Of a DNA stretch of 59,708 bases, positions 10,005-18,651 are shown one piece after another; within the stretch, counting starts at the first letter, position 1; each line of letters opens with the position of its first letter. The translations under genes were made by a program, and so were the position numbers. The DNA lies in contig JAFXQR010000021.1 in NCBI GenBank assembly GCA_017526985.1, forward strand, positions 1 through 59,708. Reading direction: 5' to 3'. The stretch comes from Lachnospiraceae bacterium. Its GTDB lineage: Bacteria > Bacillota > Clostridia > Lachnospirales > Lachnospiraceae. Below the pieces are notes generated by a model. It saw only the letters and a program-made list of their open reading frames with translations. It made no database searches and was not told the DNA's origin.

Positions 10005-10550
10005 ATGAATGTAACGGAACTTTCTTCCAATTTATATAGCCGTGCAGGCGTCAGCAGCACCGATATCCTGAGCCTGCGCAGTACCCGCCGGAGCGACCGC
10101 CCGGTTTCTTTGGGTGCCGATCGCTCCGATGGTCCGCATTTCTCGGAAGTTCTGGCAGCTCTCACACAGAAGCATCAGCCTTTGGCAACGCAGCCCGTTG
10201 CAGACGAAACAACAGCGGAAGCCCCCGAAGCAGCCCCCGCCTTATCTGCAAAAGACGCCCGTACACTGCTGCGGGATGCCTTAAGCGCCGACACTCTTCC
10301 CGACGAACTGGTCAAAGCATTAACAAACGACTCCGGCGAGATCTCCGATCAACTTCTCGACCTGATCTTTCAGGAGGATGAAGAGGACGAACTGACCGAT
10401 GCCTTCACTAGCCAGTCTTCCACCGACACACTCAACCGTATCCTTACGGATCAGCGCGAGGCCCAGTCCTACCTGACCACCCAGTCCGGCCGGGATCTGA
10501 TGGTTGCTCTGGCCCAAAATTCCATCTCAAGCATCATCGCCAACACATGA
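10005..10550 (+). CDS. Hypothetical acidic protein
   Basis: A 181-aa reading frame I do not recognise. The N-terminus is serine- and arginine-rich, the middle is an Ala/Glu/Pro-rich low-complexity stretch (about residues 60-85), and the C-terminal half is acidic and predicted helical. It follows the methyltransferase by 59 nt and ends 4 nt before a strong terminator, which supports a real gene. No good Shine-Dalgarno site precedes the ATG (only ATAGGG), so the start and the gene itself are less certain. Confidence 0.5.
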   Translation: MNVTELSSNLYSRAGVSSTDILSLRSTRRSDRPVSLGADRSDGPHFSEVLAALTQKHQPLATQPVADETTAEAPEAAPALSAKDARTLLRDALSADTLPDELVKALTNDSGEISDQLLDLIFQEDEEDELTDAFTSQSSTDTLNRILTDQREAQSYLTTQSGRDLMVALAQNSISSIIANT

Positions 10551-10553
10551 AAA

Positions 10554-10585
10554 GAGCCCCGTTCCCATATCAGAACGAGGCTCTC
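10554..10585. terminator. Bidirectional terminator between convergent genes
   Basis: GAGCC(C)CGTTC pairs with GAACGAGGCTC across an 8-nt loop. It is flanked by AAAA on the left and TCTTT on the right, so it can end both the plus-strand genes and the minus-strand GGDEF gene. Confidence 0.75.
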
Positions 10586-10602
10586 TTTGATATCTCACCC
10601 TC

Positions 10603-11661
10603 TCACTCCAGCACTTCTCCGTCGATCCGTATCCGGTACGCGATCAACTTCGCCAAAAAATACACCAGCGCACATTCATTTTCCTGCCAGATCCTATGGC
10701 TTTTGGGTTCTGCACAGATCAGATATCCCTCCGTCCCCATATCCATACTGACACGCACCACCAACAGCGTTTCGATCCCGCGCCGCTTCAATACATTGTA
10801 AAAAACCGGGCATCGCTGCGAAATATCCTCCAGCACACTGGTACTGAACATATCATCGTTTGTGACATTTGCAATGTCCGCAGCATTCGCTTCCAAAGTA
10901 AAATCCCTGACCGCGCGAAGCCTGCAGTCCTTTCCCACATAAAACAGATCCGTAATATTCAGCTCTTCCATCAGAAGTGGCAACACGGAATGCAACTTGT
11001 TCTTCAATCCCGGCACCATCTCAAACTGCCGTACCAGACTCTGCATACTGTTGTTGATGCCGGACTTGCGCAGCTTACTGATCTCAATATCCTTGTGTTT
11101 TTCTTCTACATATATAATGTAGCAGTTGCGCCCCTTGGTCTTGCCGCGGTACAGCACCTTATCCATAATGGAAAACAGGCTGTCATAATCCTTTGCATCC
11201 GCTGGATAAGACGCGCATCCCAGCGTTCCCGTGATAAAGGGGCTGCAGGTCGCCAGTTCGATATTCTTTCGGAGCACCACGCCCTCTTCATAAAGCGCAA
11301 GCAGAAACTTCTTCTTTTCGTCGTATTCCAGGTCCCGCAGGTTGATGATCAGCAGCTCATCACCGCCAAATCTCCCCACCATACCAAAACCATCCATAAA
11401 ATCGATCAGTCCGGCAGCAACCGCCATCAACACACCATCACCTGCCTTGTGCCCATAGGTATCGTTGATAAATTTGAAATTATCCAGATCCAGCATGGCA
11501 TAGGTAAACGGGGTATTGTTTTCGATCAGATACTTCGCAAACCCCAGAATGTACGGGCGCGATACGATCCCCGTCAAAGGATCCAGCATAAATTCCTTCG
11601 CCGTGGTTTTTAGCTCATTTTCGAAATATGGGTATTTTTTCAGCTGTTCTTCCGAATACAT
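10603..11661 (-). CDS. GGDEF-domain protein with C-terminal GAF-like region (possible diguanylate cyclase)
   Basis: A protein of about 352 aa. GGDEF domain at residues 25-185: DPLTGIVSRPYI, the metal/substrate region DLDNFKFINDTYGHKAGD (about 58-75), and the active-site loop RFGGDEL (97-103). The last residue of the loop is Leu instead of the usual Phe. No RxxD inhibitory site is seen before it. The C-terminal 150 residues look like a GAF-type sensor fold (weak call). No membrane segment. The start is set at ATG 11661; GTG 11667 is an alternative. It probably makes or senses c-di-GMP in the cytoplasm. Confidence 0.75.
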   Translation of the reverse strand: MYSEEQLKKYPYFENELKTTAKEFMLDPLTGIVSRPYILGFAKYLIENNTPFTYAMLDLDNFKFINDTYGHKAGDGVLMAVAAGLIDFMDGFGMVGRFGGDELLIINLRDLEYDEKKKFLLALYEEGVVLRKNIELATCSPFITGTLGCASYPADAKDYDSLFSIMDKVLYRGKTKGRNCYIIYVEEKHKDIEISKLRKSGINNSMQSLVRQFEMVPGLKNKLHSVLPLLMEELNITDLFYVGKDCRLRAVRDFTLEANAADIANVTNDDMFSTSVLEDISQRCPVFYNVLKRRGIETLLVVRVSMDMGTEGYLICAEPKSHRIWQENECALVYFLAKLIAYRIRIDGEVLE

Positions 11662-11741
11662 CGACACCCCCGAAACGCCGTTACCTTCTTGGAATATTTA
11701 GCAAAATTATACCACTTCTTTCCGAAAACCACAACACAAGA

Positions 11742-11772
11742 AAAAGCGGCATCTCCGTAAAGATCCCGCTTC
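11742..11772 (-). terminator. Terminator of the MoxR/ClpP/AAA operon
   Basis: On the minus strand AAGCGGGATC pairs imperfectly with GAGATGCCGCTT around TTTACG and is followed by TTTC. It lies 13 nt after the stop of the last operon gene, the AAA+ ATPase. Confidence 0.6.
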
Positions 11773-11784
11773 CCCTTGTGTCCT

Positions 11785-13542
11785 CTACATCCGGACTGCA
11801 GTTCTCCGCACCGGTCTTACCGCAAAACCGTACGGATTACCGCTGTCGGAATGCTTCTGCGCTTCCATCGAGCCGATCGCCGTTTTGAGATCAGCCGCCA
11901 GCACCAGATCCTCCGCACCTGCCGTTTTCCCCTGTGATCCGCGCCGCTCCGCATCATGCCGGATCGCAACCGCCTTGATCACTGCATCCACCAGCCGTCT
12001 TGCTTCTCTGGCATTACCAAAGCTTCCACCTTCCAGTTGTTTCCGGCCCATCAGATACGATGCCGCCCGTGCGGAAAGCCCCTTTGCCGGCTGATAGCCC
12101 TTGTTCTTCAGCATATAAGCAAAGATCTCGCCCAGTTCCTTCTCCGTATAATCCTCAAAGCGTACCGTTGCCGAGATCCTGGAGGGCAGTCCCGCATCCA
12201 GTGCCAGCACCTTCTTCGCCTCTCCCGGATACATTGCAAAGATCACCGTCACATCCCGACAGGTCTCCATATAGCGCACAAATTCCTTCACCGCTTCGTC
12301 AATGTAACCTCCGGATTCATGATTCAGCAGGAACCCCGCCTCGTCTACAAAGAGCACACCACCGGCCGCTTCCCGAAAGAGCTTTGCCACCTTTGGCGAT
12401 GTCTGGCCCACATACGCGCCGATGATATCCTTCCTGGTCGCGCTGATAAAGGTGCCATTCGTGATCCCCTCTGCTGCCAGGATATCCGAGAGCAGCTTCG
12501 CCCCCACGGTCTTGCCGCCACCGGGATTTCCTTCAAAGATCAGATGCCGGCACTCCAAAGCTGCCAGCGGATTCCTGCGCATCTCATTGCGTACGGCAAT
12601 GTACTCCCACACTGCCTTCTTCAGATTCGCCAGCCCCGTCATCCCCTGCAATGTATCCAGCGCATTCTCCGCATCTGTCCGGATCAGATCCCGGAAATGC
12701 TCCGCGCGAAAGACGGTCTCCTCCGGCCGCATCCGCTCACGCCCCAGGGTCAGCGCCGCACTGATCCGTTCTTCGCTGATGTGATTGCCGCACTTGCGCA
12801 TCACCGTCCCCAGCACCGTCTCCTGAAGCTCCGCACTCGCAAAAGACACCTCGCCCCACGCAATCATCTCTTCAGCGACCTTGCGATAATACTCCGGCTT
12901 CACATCCGGCAGACGCACCACATCAAAACCACGCTCCAGGATCAGACGCTGGATCTCCGGCTTGTCCAGCAGCTCCTCCGTAATACCTACAAACACATTC
13001 TGTCCCTGCACACTGGCCACGGCATAGCACTGATCTTCAAGATTGCCTGCCTCCAGCCCGCGAAACAGCAGGCCGCTGCAAGACGATTCTTCCGCTGCTG
13101 CGCGGATCACCGTTGTCTTTATGATGTACGGATTCCCCGCCACACGCTCATCTGCCAGATCCCGCCCCAGCTCGATCTCCAGAATATCGCTGTAGCTGCC
13201 GTTGTCCGGATCATCTCCGTAATCAAAGGCATAGTCGTACTCGTCATAAGCCAGCAGATCAAATCCGTCCGCCAGAATGAGCGCCGATTTGCGGATACGG
13301 TTGATGTCATTGCTCACGAGTACTGCCTTAAAATGCCGGAGCCCCTCGTCTTCCGATTCTTCATTTCTCTGCCGGTGCCGCGTCATATACTCTGTCAAAG
13401 GCTCCGAATAATCCCGGAACCCTTCTCCAAAGGTCGCATTTTTCAGGACAATGCGCTCTGCACTGTAACCGTTAAGCGCCTGCCGTTCCAGCAGTACATA
13501 CGGGATCCGCTTACAGTAATAGTTAAAATACCGGTCAAACAT
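11785..13542 (-). CDS. CbbX/SpoVK-type AAA+ ATPase with degenerate N-terminal module
   Basis: A 585-aa protein. The C-terminal half is one complete AAA+ domain: Walker A GNPGGGKT (338-345), pore-loop-like region IGAYVGQTS, Walker B GVLFVDEAGF (395-404) and an arginine-finger/sensor region near LPSRISATVRFEDYT. This resembles the CbbX/SpoVK branch. The N-terminal 290 residues lack a P-loop but resemble a AAA lid (RGFDVVRLPDVKPEYYRKVA onward). It is the last gene of the operon, 14 nt after the ClpP-type protease, so it may be its unfoldase; however, no clear IGF/L-type ClpP-docking loop was found. The start has AAAGGAGGTG just upstream. Confidence 0.85.
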   Translation of the reverse strand: MFDRYFNYYCKRIPYVLLERQALNGYSAERIVLKNATFGEGFRDYSEPLTEYMTRHRQRNEESEDEGLRHFKAVLVSNDINRIRKSALILADGFDLLAYDEYDYAFDYGDDPDNGSYSDILEIELGRDLADERVAGNPYIIKTTVIRAAAEESSCSGLLFRGLEAGNLEDQCYAVASVQGQNVFVGITEELLDKPEIQRLILERGFDVVRLPDVKPEYYRKVAEEMIAWGEVSFASAELQETVLGTVMRKCGNHISEERISAALTLGRERMRPEETVFRAEHFRDLIRTDAENALDTLQGMTGLANLKKAVWEYIAVRNEMRRNPLAALECRHLIFEGNPGGGKTVGAKLLSDILAAEGITNGTFISATRKDIIGAYVGQTSPKVAKLFREAAGGVLFVDEAGFLLNHESGGYIDEAVKEFVRYMETCRDVTVIFAMYPGEAKKVLALDAGLPSRISATVRFEDYTEKELGEIFAYMLKNKGYQPAKGLSARAASYLMGRKQLEGGSFGNAREARRLVDAVIKAVAIRHDAERRGSQGKTAGAEDLVLAADLKTAIGSMEAQKHSDSGNPYGFAVRPVRRTAVRM

Positions 13543-13556
13543 AACCTACACCTCCT

Positions 13557-14129
13557 TTAATCCAATACCTGGTCCGCGATGCCGAAAGCCACAGCATCTT
13601 GTGCCCGCATCCAGTAGTCCCTCTCCGTATACCTGCGGATCTCCTCCACACTCTTGCCTGTGTTGTCCGCCAGGATCCCGTTGAGGATATCCCTGACCTC
13701 TTTGATATGATCTGCCGCTATGACCATATCACTGCTCTGTCCTTCCATTCCGCCGGAAGGCTGATGGATCATCACCTCCGCGTGAGGCAGCAGGAAACGC
13801 TGCCCTTTTGTTCCTCCGGAAAGCAGCACCGCCCCCATGGAAGCCGCCCGCCCCAGACAAAATGTGCGGATGTTCATCCCCTGCTTCTCCATATATTTCA
13901 TCGCATCGTAGATCGCCAGCCCCGCCGATACGCTGCCTCCTGGAGAATTAATATAAATATCCACCGCCTCGAGACAACTGTTTCCCTTCGCAGAGAGCAG
14001 CTGTGCCGTGACCGATGCCGCCATCTCATCACATACTTCTCCCACAATGTGGATGATCCCGTGCTGTAGGTTCTCCGAGAAGATATCACTCGTCCTGCTG
14101 CCATCGCTTACCATCGGATTGATCACCAT
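13557..14129 (-). CDS. ClpP-family serine protease (operon-specific paralogue)
   Basis: A 190-aa ClpP fold with a complete catalytic triad: Ser97 (GRAASMGAVLL), His122 (VMIHQP) and Asp171 (TERDYWM). The substrate-binding strand NSPGGSVSAG (61-70) is present. The start is ATG 14129 with GGAGGG 7 nt upstream; an upstream ATG at 14144 has no such site. It sits between MoxR and the CbbX-type ATPase and not beside clpX or tig. It is therefore probably a dedicated paralogue acting in this system, not the housekeeping protease. Confidence 0.92.
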   Translation of the reverse strand: MVINPMVSDGSRTSDIFSENLQHGIIHIVGEVCDEMAASVTAQLLSAKGNSCLEAVDIYINSPGGSVSAGLAIYDAMKYMEKQGMNIRTFCLGRAASMGAVLLSGGTKGQRFLLPHAEVMIHQPSGGMEGQSSDMVIAADHIKEVRDILNGILADNTGKSVEEIRRYTERDYWMRAQDAVAFGIADQVLD

Positions 14130-14159
14130 AATAAATCCCTCCATTTCTTAATTTCGCCA

Positions 14160-15344
14160 TTAGCCCGCCATACCGTACATCTGTCTGGCAATCTGCAGAT
14201 AGGCATCATTCTTCACCTTAAATACCACATTGCACAGCTCTGTATTCTCCGTGACCCGGAAGAAAAACTTCTCCCGAAGTGACTGCGCATCATTCAGTTT
14301 TTCCAGAAAAGCAAACACCCTGCCGATCTTTACAGAAGTCTTGTCCGCCTGCTCATAAGCCACATTTCGCAGGATCCCTTTTTCCAGGATGTCCAGTGCA
14401 CTCTCCCGAAAGATCCGGTCATTCTGGTTAAAACGCTCCAGCAGGCCCGGAGTCTCCTCCCCATCCAGGATCTTCAACAGCGCGGTTTCGCTGAAGGAAT
14501 TGTGATGCAGCCAGTAGTAGTTCCAGAAATCCTCCGCGATAGGCACCGACTTGATAAACTGCAACACCGTCATCCGGCTCAGCTCCAGCCCTTCCGCCGT
14601 ATAGGCATCGATCGTCCTGGCCAGATTCTCCCAGCCTCTCGTTGTCACGGTCTCCGGATGCTCCTTGCTGTTCGTCACCTTATAGATGTTCTGCGGATTC
14701 AGTCGCAGATATTCCAACACCAGATGGTTGTATCCCTTTTTCTCTGCGTAGGCAAAGAAATCCGCCGCATCCGGAAGTATGTCCATCCTGCGTACACGGT
14801 CTGTGATCGCCGGAGTGAAACGCTTTGCTGCCGCATTATATTCCACCGGGTTGCCACACAACACCAGACTCCAGCCATCCGGCAGATGATACAAGCCGAT
14901 GTTCCGCGTCTGTAGGAACGCCAGCATCACCGGCATGATCGTGTCCGATGCGCAGTTAAATTCATCCAAAAGCAGGATCCCTTCTTTCTGCCCCGCATCA
15001 CACGCACGCACTACTGCTGCGATCACTTCTGACATGGTATACTCCGTGTACTTTTCCCCGTTCTCCAGATCCTCGATCACCGGCAGACCGATGATGGAGT
15101 TTCTGGTGTGATGCGTCACGGAAAAGCTCACAAAACCGATCCCCAGCTCTTCTGCGATCTGCCGCACCAACTCTGTCTTGCCGATGCCCGGAGGCCCCTC
15201 CAGATAAAAAGGCTGCCGGTTCACCGGATCGTAATAATATTTTCCATCCGCATCCTTCGCATAATACGCCCGGATCCCGTTTTTCACCTCACTCTTGGCA
15301 CCGCTAATGTTGTAACTTGTTTTGCCGCTGTTCTTGCTGATCAT
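14160..15344 (-). CDS. MoxR-family AAA+ ATPase
   Basis: A 394-aa protein. The N-terminal AAA+ domain has Walker A GPPGIGKT (50-57), Walker B ILLLDEF (123-129), sensor 1 LVLCGNP and the ITDRVRRMDI arginine-finger segment. The C-terminal third is helical and unrecognised. MoxR proteins usually work with a VWA protein as a chaperone-like remodelling pair, and such a protein is encoded two genes upstream. It overlaps the preceding small gene by 4 nt (ATGA). Confidence 0.9.
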   Translation of the reverse strand: MISKNSGKTSYNISGAKSEVKNGIRAYYAKDADGKYYYDPVNRQPFYLEGPPGIGKTELVRQIAEELGIGFVSFSVTHHTRNSIIGLPVIEDLENGEKYTEYTMSEVIAAVVRACDAGQKEGILLLDEFNCASDTIMPVMLAFLQTRNIGLYHLPDGWSLVLCGNPVEYNAAAKRFTPAITDRVRRMDILPDAADFFAYAEKKGYNHLVLEYLRLNPQNIYKVTNSKEHPETVTTRGWENLARTIDAYTAEGLELSRMTVLQFIKSVPIAEDFWNYYWLHHNSFSETALLKILDGEETPGLLERFNQNDRIFRESALDILEKGILRNVAYEQADKTSVKIGRVFAFLEKLNDAQSLREKFFFRVTENTELCNVVFKVKNDAYLQIARQMYGMAG

Positions 15345-15844
15345 TTTGTATTCCTCCTTACATTCACAATCTGCTTGCCGCCCGCGGAACCTTCCTCCCG
15401 GTATGTTTTCAGTTCTCCCCGGTACATCAGTTGCAGCAGCGGGATCAGGTCATACATTCCTCTTGCCTGCAACTCCTTAAGACAGGGTATGGTATCCACC
15501 GCCGTGATCAGTTCCTTATGCAGAAGCACCCGGAAAAGCCTTTTCCCTTTGCCTTTTTCGTTTTCCGCCTCGCACCGGCCGATCATCGCTCGGATCAGTT
15601 CCGTTTTCCTCGGACGCATCGAGCATTCAAAACCGTCTATGAAATCCAGTATTCCCCCGTCAAAGGCCCCGTCTTTGCTCCCCTCAAAATACCTCCGGAA
15701 CCAGTTCAGTATTCTCCGGTCTCCCAGATCGGCGATCCGCACATCCTTCCCGCAGCGGAGACACGCTTGCCTGATCGTTTCCGAATCCGACGGATCCACC
15801 TCCGTCACCAGATAGTTCCAGAATTCTGCTTTTCTATCGCTCAT
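15341..15844 (-). CDS. Hypothetical protein between the VWA and MoxR genes
   Basis: A 167-aa protein with no family that I recognise. It is predicted mostly helical, with one cysteine pair (CLRC, about residues 28-31) and a basic C-terminus. It overlaps the VWA gene by 11 nt at its start and the MoxR gene by 4 nt at its end. It is therefore translated within the same operon and may be an adaptor between the two proteins. Confidence 0.75.
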   Translation of the reverse strand: MSDRKAEFWNYLVTEVDPSDSETIRQACLRCGKDVRIADLGDRRILNWFRRYFEGSKDGAFDGGILDFIDGFECSMRPRKTELIRAMIGRCEAENEKGKGKRLFRVLLHKELITAVDTIPCLKELQARGMYDLIPLLQLMYRGELKTYREEGSAGGKQIVNVRRNTK

Positions 15845-17276
15845 GCCGACACTCCTCCTTTTCCAGTACCAGGCATTTCACCCAGTCCGGCCGCATACTT
15901 TCACAACATTCACAGGCATCCCGCGAGGGAAAGACAAAATACACGGGATACTGCGGCTCCGTATCCGGATAATCCCCCAATCCGTCCGAGAAATAGATCA
16001 GCAGATCGATCTTCTCTCCCTCTTTTTCATACGCTGCCGTCCGTTCAAACACCGGCCGGAAATCCGTACCGCCGAATCCGCTGAAGGAATGCACGGGATT
16101 GCCCGCGGTTTCCAGATCATCGATGCTTTCGTACGCCTTTTCAAAGCTCACCTCCGCATCGCATTCCAGATAGTGCAGTCCGCCCAGCGCTCCTCTGTTG
16201 GCAATCTCCCGAAAGATCTCCACCGTCTCTGTCCAGAATTCGCGCAGGTATTCGCCGCAGGAGCCGCTGGTGTCCACCGCGATGACGACATTTCCCGGCG
16301 CGCAGACAAATTTATATTCCAGCGGTTCGATCATCGGTACATCCCCGTATAACGAGAGCCCGTATTCGTAGATCGCCGGATCGATCTCATCATCTTCCTC
16401 GCTCTTTTCCACCTGCTTAGAAATCTCGTCGATCAGGCTCTCGTAACGGAGTATTCCTTCTGCCTCCGCCACTACCTCACCGCCCTCTGCCCCGCCGACG
16501 CTGCGTCCGAAAGTGCGTGCTGAGGATTCCCGCAATGCTCTGGCCAAAGCATTCTCCAGTTCCCGCGGCATCCCGTTCGCAAAACTCTCTTTTCCGAGCC
16601 CTGTCAATGCACGGGTGATATCGATCCAGTGTAATGACGGCTGCCCATCCGGCGCCGGTTCCTCCCGGACTTTCAATTCCAGTCTCGGCAACGCCCAGGT
16701 CGTATGATCGTCCAACATCCCCCGGGCCCGTCTGCCTATGCCGGCCATGGTGGTTTTGATCGTTCTCTGCAGAGCCGGCTGCTGCCTTGCGTTATAGTAA
16801 AGCGAGAATCCCGTCTGATCACGAAAGAGACTGCGGACATCCGGGAAAACATCTCCCATATAGAATTGGTAGGGATCGCCATAGATACAGTTGATGCCGG
16901 TTTCATTAAAGAGCCGTATCACCTGAAGATCCATCACATCCCACGCCAGTCGGTTCTGCTCGTAATCCGCTCCTCTGCTAAAATGCCCCAGCAGCCCGTG
17001 ATAGATGATATGCAGGATCCGCAGTTTCATCTCCGTATCCTCTATTCCCCGCCCCACATCTTCCGCGTTATAAAACAGTTTTCCGCCGTCCGTGCAAAAG
17101 CAGCCGAGTTTTTCTTCCACTGCAACCGGACACAGATAATTCACTGCATCGATCAGGCAGGGATACTCCCGTTTGATCATCTGCAATACCTGACCGACGC
17201 GTTCCCCCGCCTGTTTGACTCTGCCGTTCTTTTGCTTTACCGGTGTCAGTTCCCTGCGATATTTTCTCTCTCCCAT
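15834..17276 (-). CDS. VWA-domain protein with degenerate DUF2201-type metallopeptidase region
   Basis: A 480-aa protein. The N-terminal region resembles DUF2201_N, but the usual HExxH is HIIYH (89-93), so the catalytic Glu is missing. A linker with acidic stretches follows. The C-terminal VWA domain has the MIDAS motif DTSGS (335-339), a GGTD loop and FSDG. Such proteins are usual partners of MoxR ATPases. The start is placed at ATG 17276, 7 nt after GGAGG and overlapping the upstream stop; an ATG immediately before it is equally open. The C-terminus has a CECC cluster (DACECCESM) about 30 residues from the end. Confidence 0.85.
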   Translation of the reverse strand: MGERKYRRELTPVKQKNGRVKQAGERVGQVLQMIKREYPCLIDAVNYLCPVAVEEKLGCFCTDGGKLFYNAEDVGRGIEDTEMKLRILHIIYHGLLGHFSRGADYEQNRLAWDVMDLQVIRLFNETGINCIYGDPYQFYMGDVFPDVRSLFRDQTGFSLYYNARQQPALQRTIKTTMAGIGRRARGMLDDHTTWALPRLELKVREEPAPDGQPSLHWIDITRALTGLGKESFANGMPRELENALARALRESSARTFGRSVGGAEGGEVVAEAEGILRYESLIDEISKQVEKSEEDDEIDPAIYEYGLSLYGDVPMIEPLEYKFVCAPGNVVIAVDTSGSCGEYLREFWTETVEIFREIANRGALGGLHYLECDAEVSFEKAYESIDDLETAGNPVHSFSGFGGTDFRPVFERTAAYEKEGEKIDLLIYFSDGLGDYPDTEPQYPVYFVFPSRDACECCESMRPDWVKCLVLEKEECRHER

Positions 17277-18601
17277 CATTCTTCCTCCGACCATTCCCCG
17301 TGTGCCTTGAGCAGCAGCGCCGGTATCAGATATGTTTTTTTCTCCTGCTCCAGTTGTTCCAGTAGCTCCCGCACATCCGACTTTCTGATAAAGTCCTTCC
17401 GGATCGCCATAAGCGCCGGTTCCTCGCCGCAATTTTTCAGGATATACTCCCGGTCAAATTCCCAGGGAAATCTCCGCTCGTCATACACCACACGGTCCGT
17501 TCCCCGGATCAGCAATTGCAGGAAAACTCCGGTCACACGGTTCTCCTCCGTCAGACATTTTGCACCAAAGGGCGGGTTATTATCGTTATCCCGCAGCGCC
17601 TTCAGATCCACCTGCCCAATGTGCAGCGCCAGCTTTCTGCCGGTGATCGCCTCCCAACAGTGGGAATAATCCGGGTAGCCATTGTTCGATAATAATATGT
17701 TCTTGTCCAGCCATTCCGCTGCGACCTCCTCCCAGACCACATTCTCATCTTCCGGTTTCGGGGTATACAGTTTTCGCAGCACACGCAGGTTCTCCTTTCG
17801 TTTGGGCGTATGTGACACCGAACAACAATTTGCAAACAGTGCCGCAAACAGTCGCACATTTATGACCTTTTGATAGAAGTCCTTATCCTTCTGACGGATA
17901 TGATCGAGCAGTTGTATCGTTGCGTCCAAAAAATCCGCGACCGGATTCCGCGTCTCCTCGATCGCCATAAAGTCCTGCTCCTTTTGAAGAACATAGGGCT
18001 GTATCCGTTTCGTCCTGAACTGAAACCATCCTGCTTCGGCGTCTGCATAGTACTTCTTCAAAAACCTGCAGGCGAAAGCACGGCTGAAATGCTTTTGTTT
18101 CCTGCACTGATCTGCCAGAATATAATAGTAGTGATCTTTCTCCGTATCTTCGGAGAGCAGATACATTTTGTCCTCCTGTTTCGGTGCCGAAAACGGTAGA
18201 TCGCTTATCAGCCCGCAAGTTACCTTATAGTCCGCAACCGGCTTCATCCGTTCGGGCGCACCGTATTCTTCCGATTCAAATAACCGGGCCGCCAGTTTGT
18301 GTTCCCCCATATAAATGGCAAAAAGCAGCACCGGCATACATCGGATCCATAATCTCGTCTGAAATGACGAATATGCAAATCCCGGCCCTTCCGGCATCGT
18401 AAAATAAACCTGTCCGTCCGGACATCTCTCCTGCAACCCCGCCCTGTTTCGTATTGCTTCCAGCACCGCTTCCGGCGTGTATGTCCCGCTGTTCTGAAAG
18501 ATCTGCTCAATCTGCTCCCGCACAGTCTGCGGCAGAGCCTTATAGGCTTCCTCCTGATGCGACAGATCCTGATCAAATCCGAATACACTACTGAATGCCA
18601 T
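17276..18601 (-). CDS. Hypothetical helical protein of the MoxR/VWA operon
   Basis: A 441-aa protein I do not recognise. It appears alpha-helical and soluble, without a signal peptide. It has scattered Trp/Tyr and Cys residues and a basic segment around 265-285 (KRKENLRVLRKLY). The start is ATG 18601 because AGGAGG lies 7 nt upstream; the frame is open further upstream. Its stop overlaps the VWA start, so the two products are probably made in a fixed ratio. By position it could be the third member of a MoxR-VWA ternary complex; this is inference. Confidence 0.75.
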   Translation of the reverse strand: MAFSSVFGFDQDLSHQEEAYKALPQTVREQIEQIFQNSGTYTPEAVLEAIRNRAGLQERCPDGQVYFTMPEGPGFAYSSFQTRLWIRCMPVLLFAIYMGEHKLAARLFESEEYGAPERMKPVADYKVTCGLISDLPFSAPKQEDKMYLLSEDTEKDHYYYILADQCRKQKHFSRAFACRFLKKYYADAEAGWFQFRTKRIQPYVLQKEQDFMAIEETRNPVADFLDATIQLLDHIRQKDKDFYQKVINVRLFAALFANCCSVSHTPKRKENLRVLRKLYTPKPEDENVVWEEVAAEWLDKNILLSNNGYPDYSHCWEAITGRKLALHIGQVDLKALRDNDNNPPFGAKCLTEENRVTGVFLQLLIRGTDRVVYDERRFPWEFDREYILKNCGEEPALMAIRKDFIRKSDVRELLEQLEQEKKTYLIPALLLKAHGEWSEEE

Positions 18602-18651
18602 TACTCTTCCTCCTGATCTTTTTTCCCGCATCTCCGGTTCCGGACGGTGCT

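Noticed and set aside
11956-13560. Plus-strand open frame of 534 codons opposite the CbbX-type AAA+ gene
   Set aside because: Its composition (His/Pro/Arg/Cys-rich) is that of a reverse-frame shadow of a GC-biased gene, and the minus strand has clear AAA+ motifs.
13557-14144. Housekeeping clpP assignment
   Set aside because: The gene is embedded in the MoxR/VWA operon without tig, clpX or lon beside it, so a paralogue is more likely.
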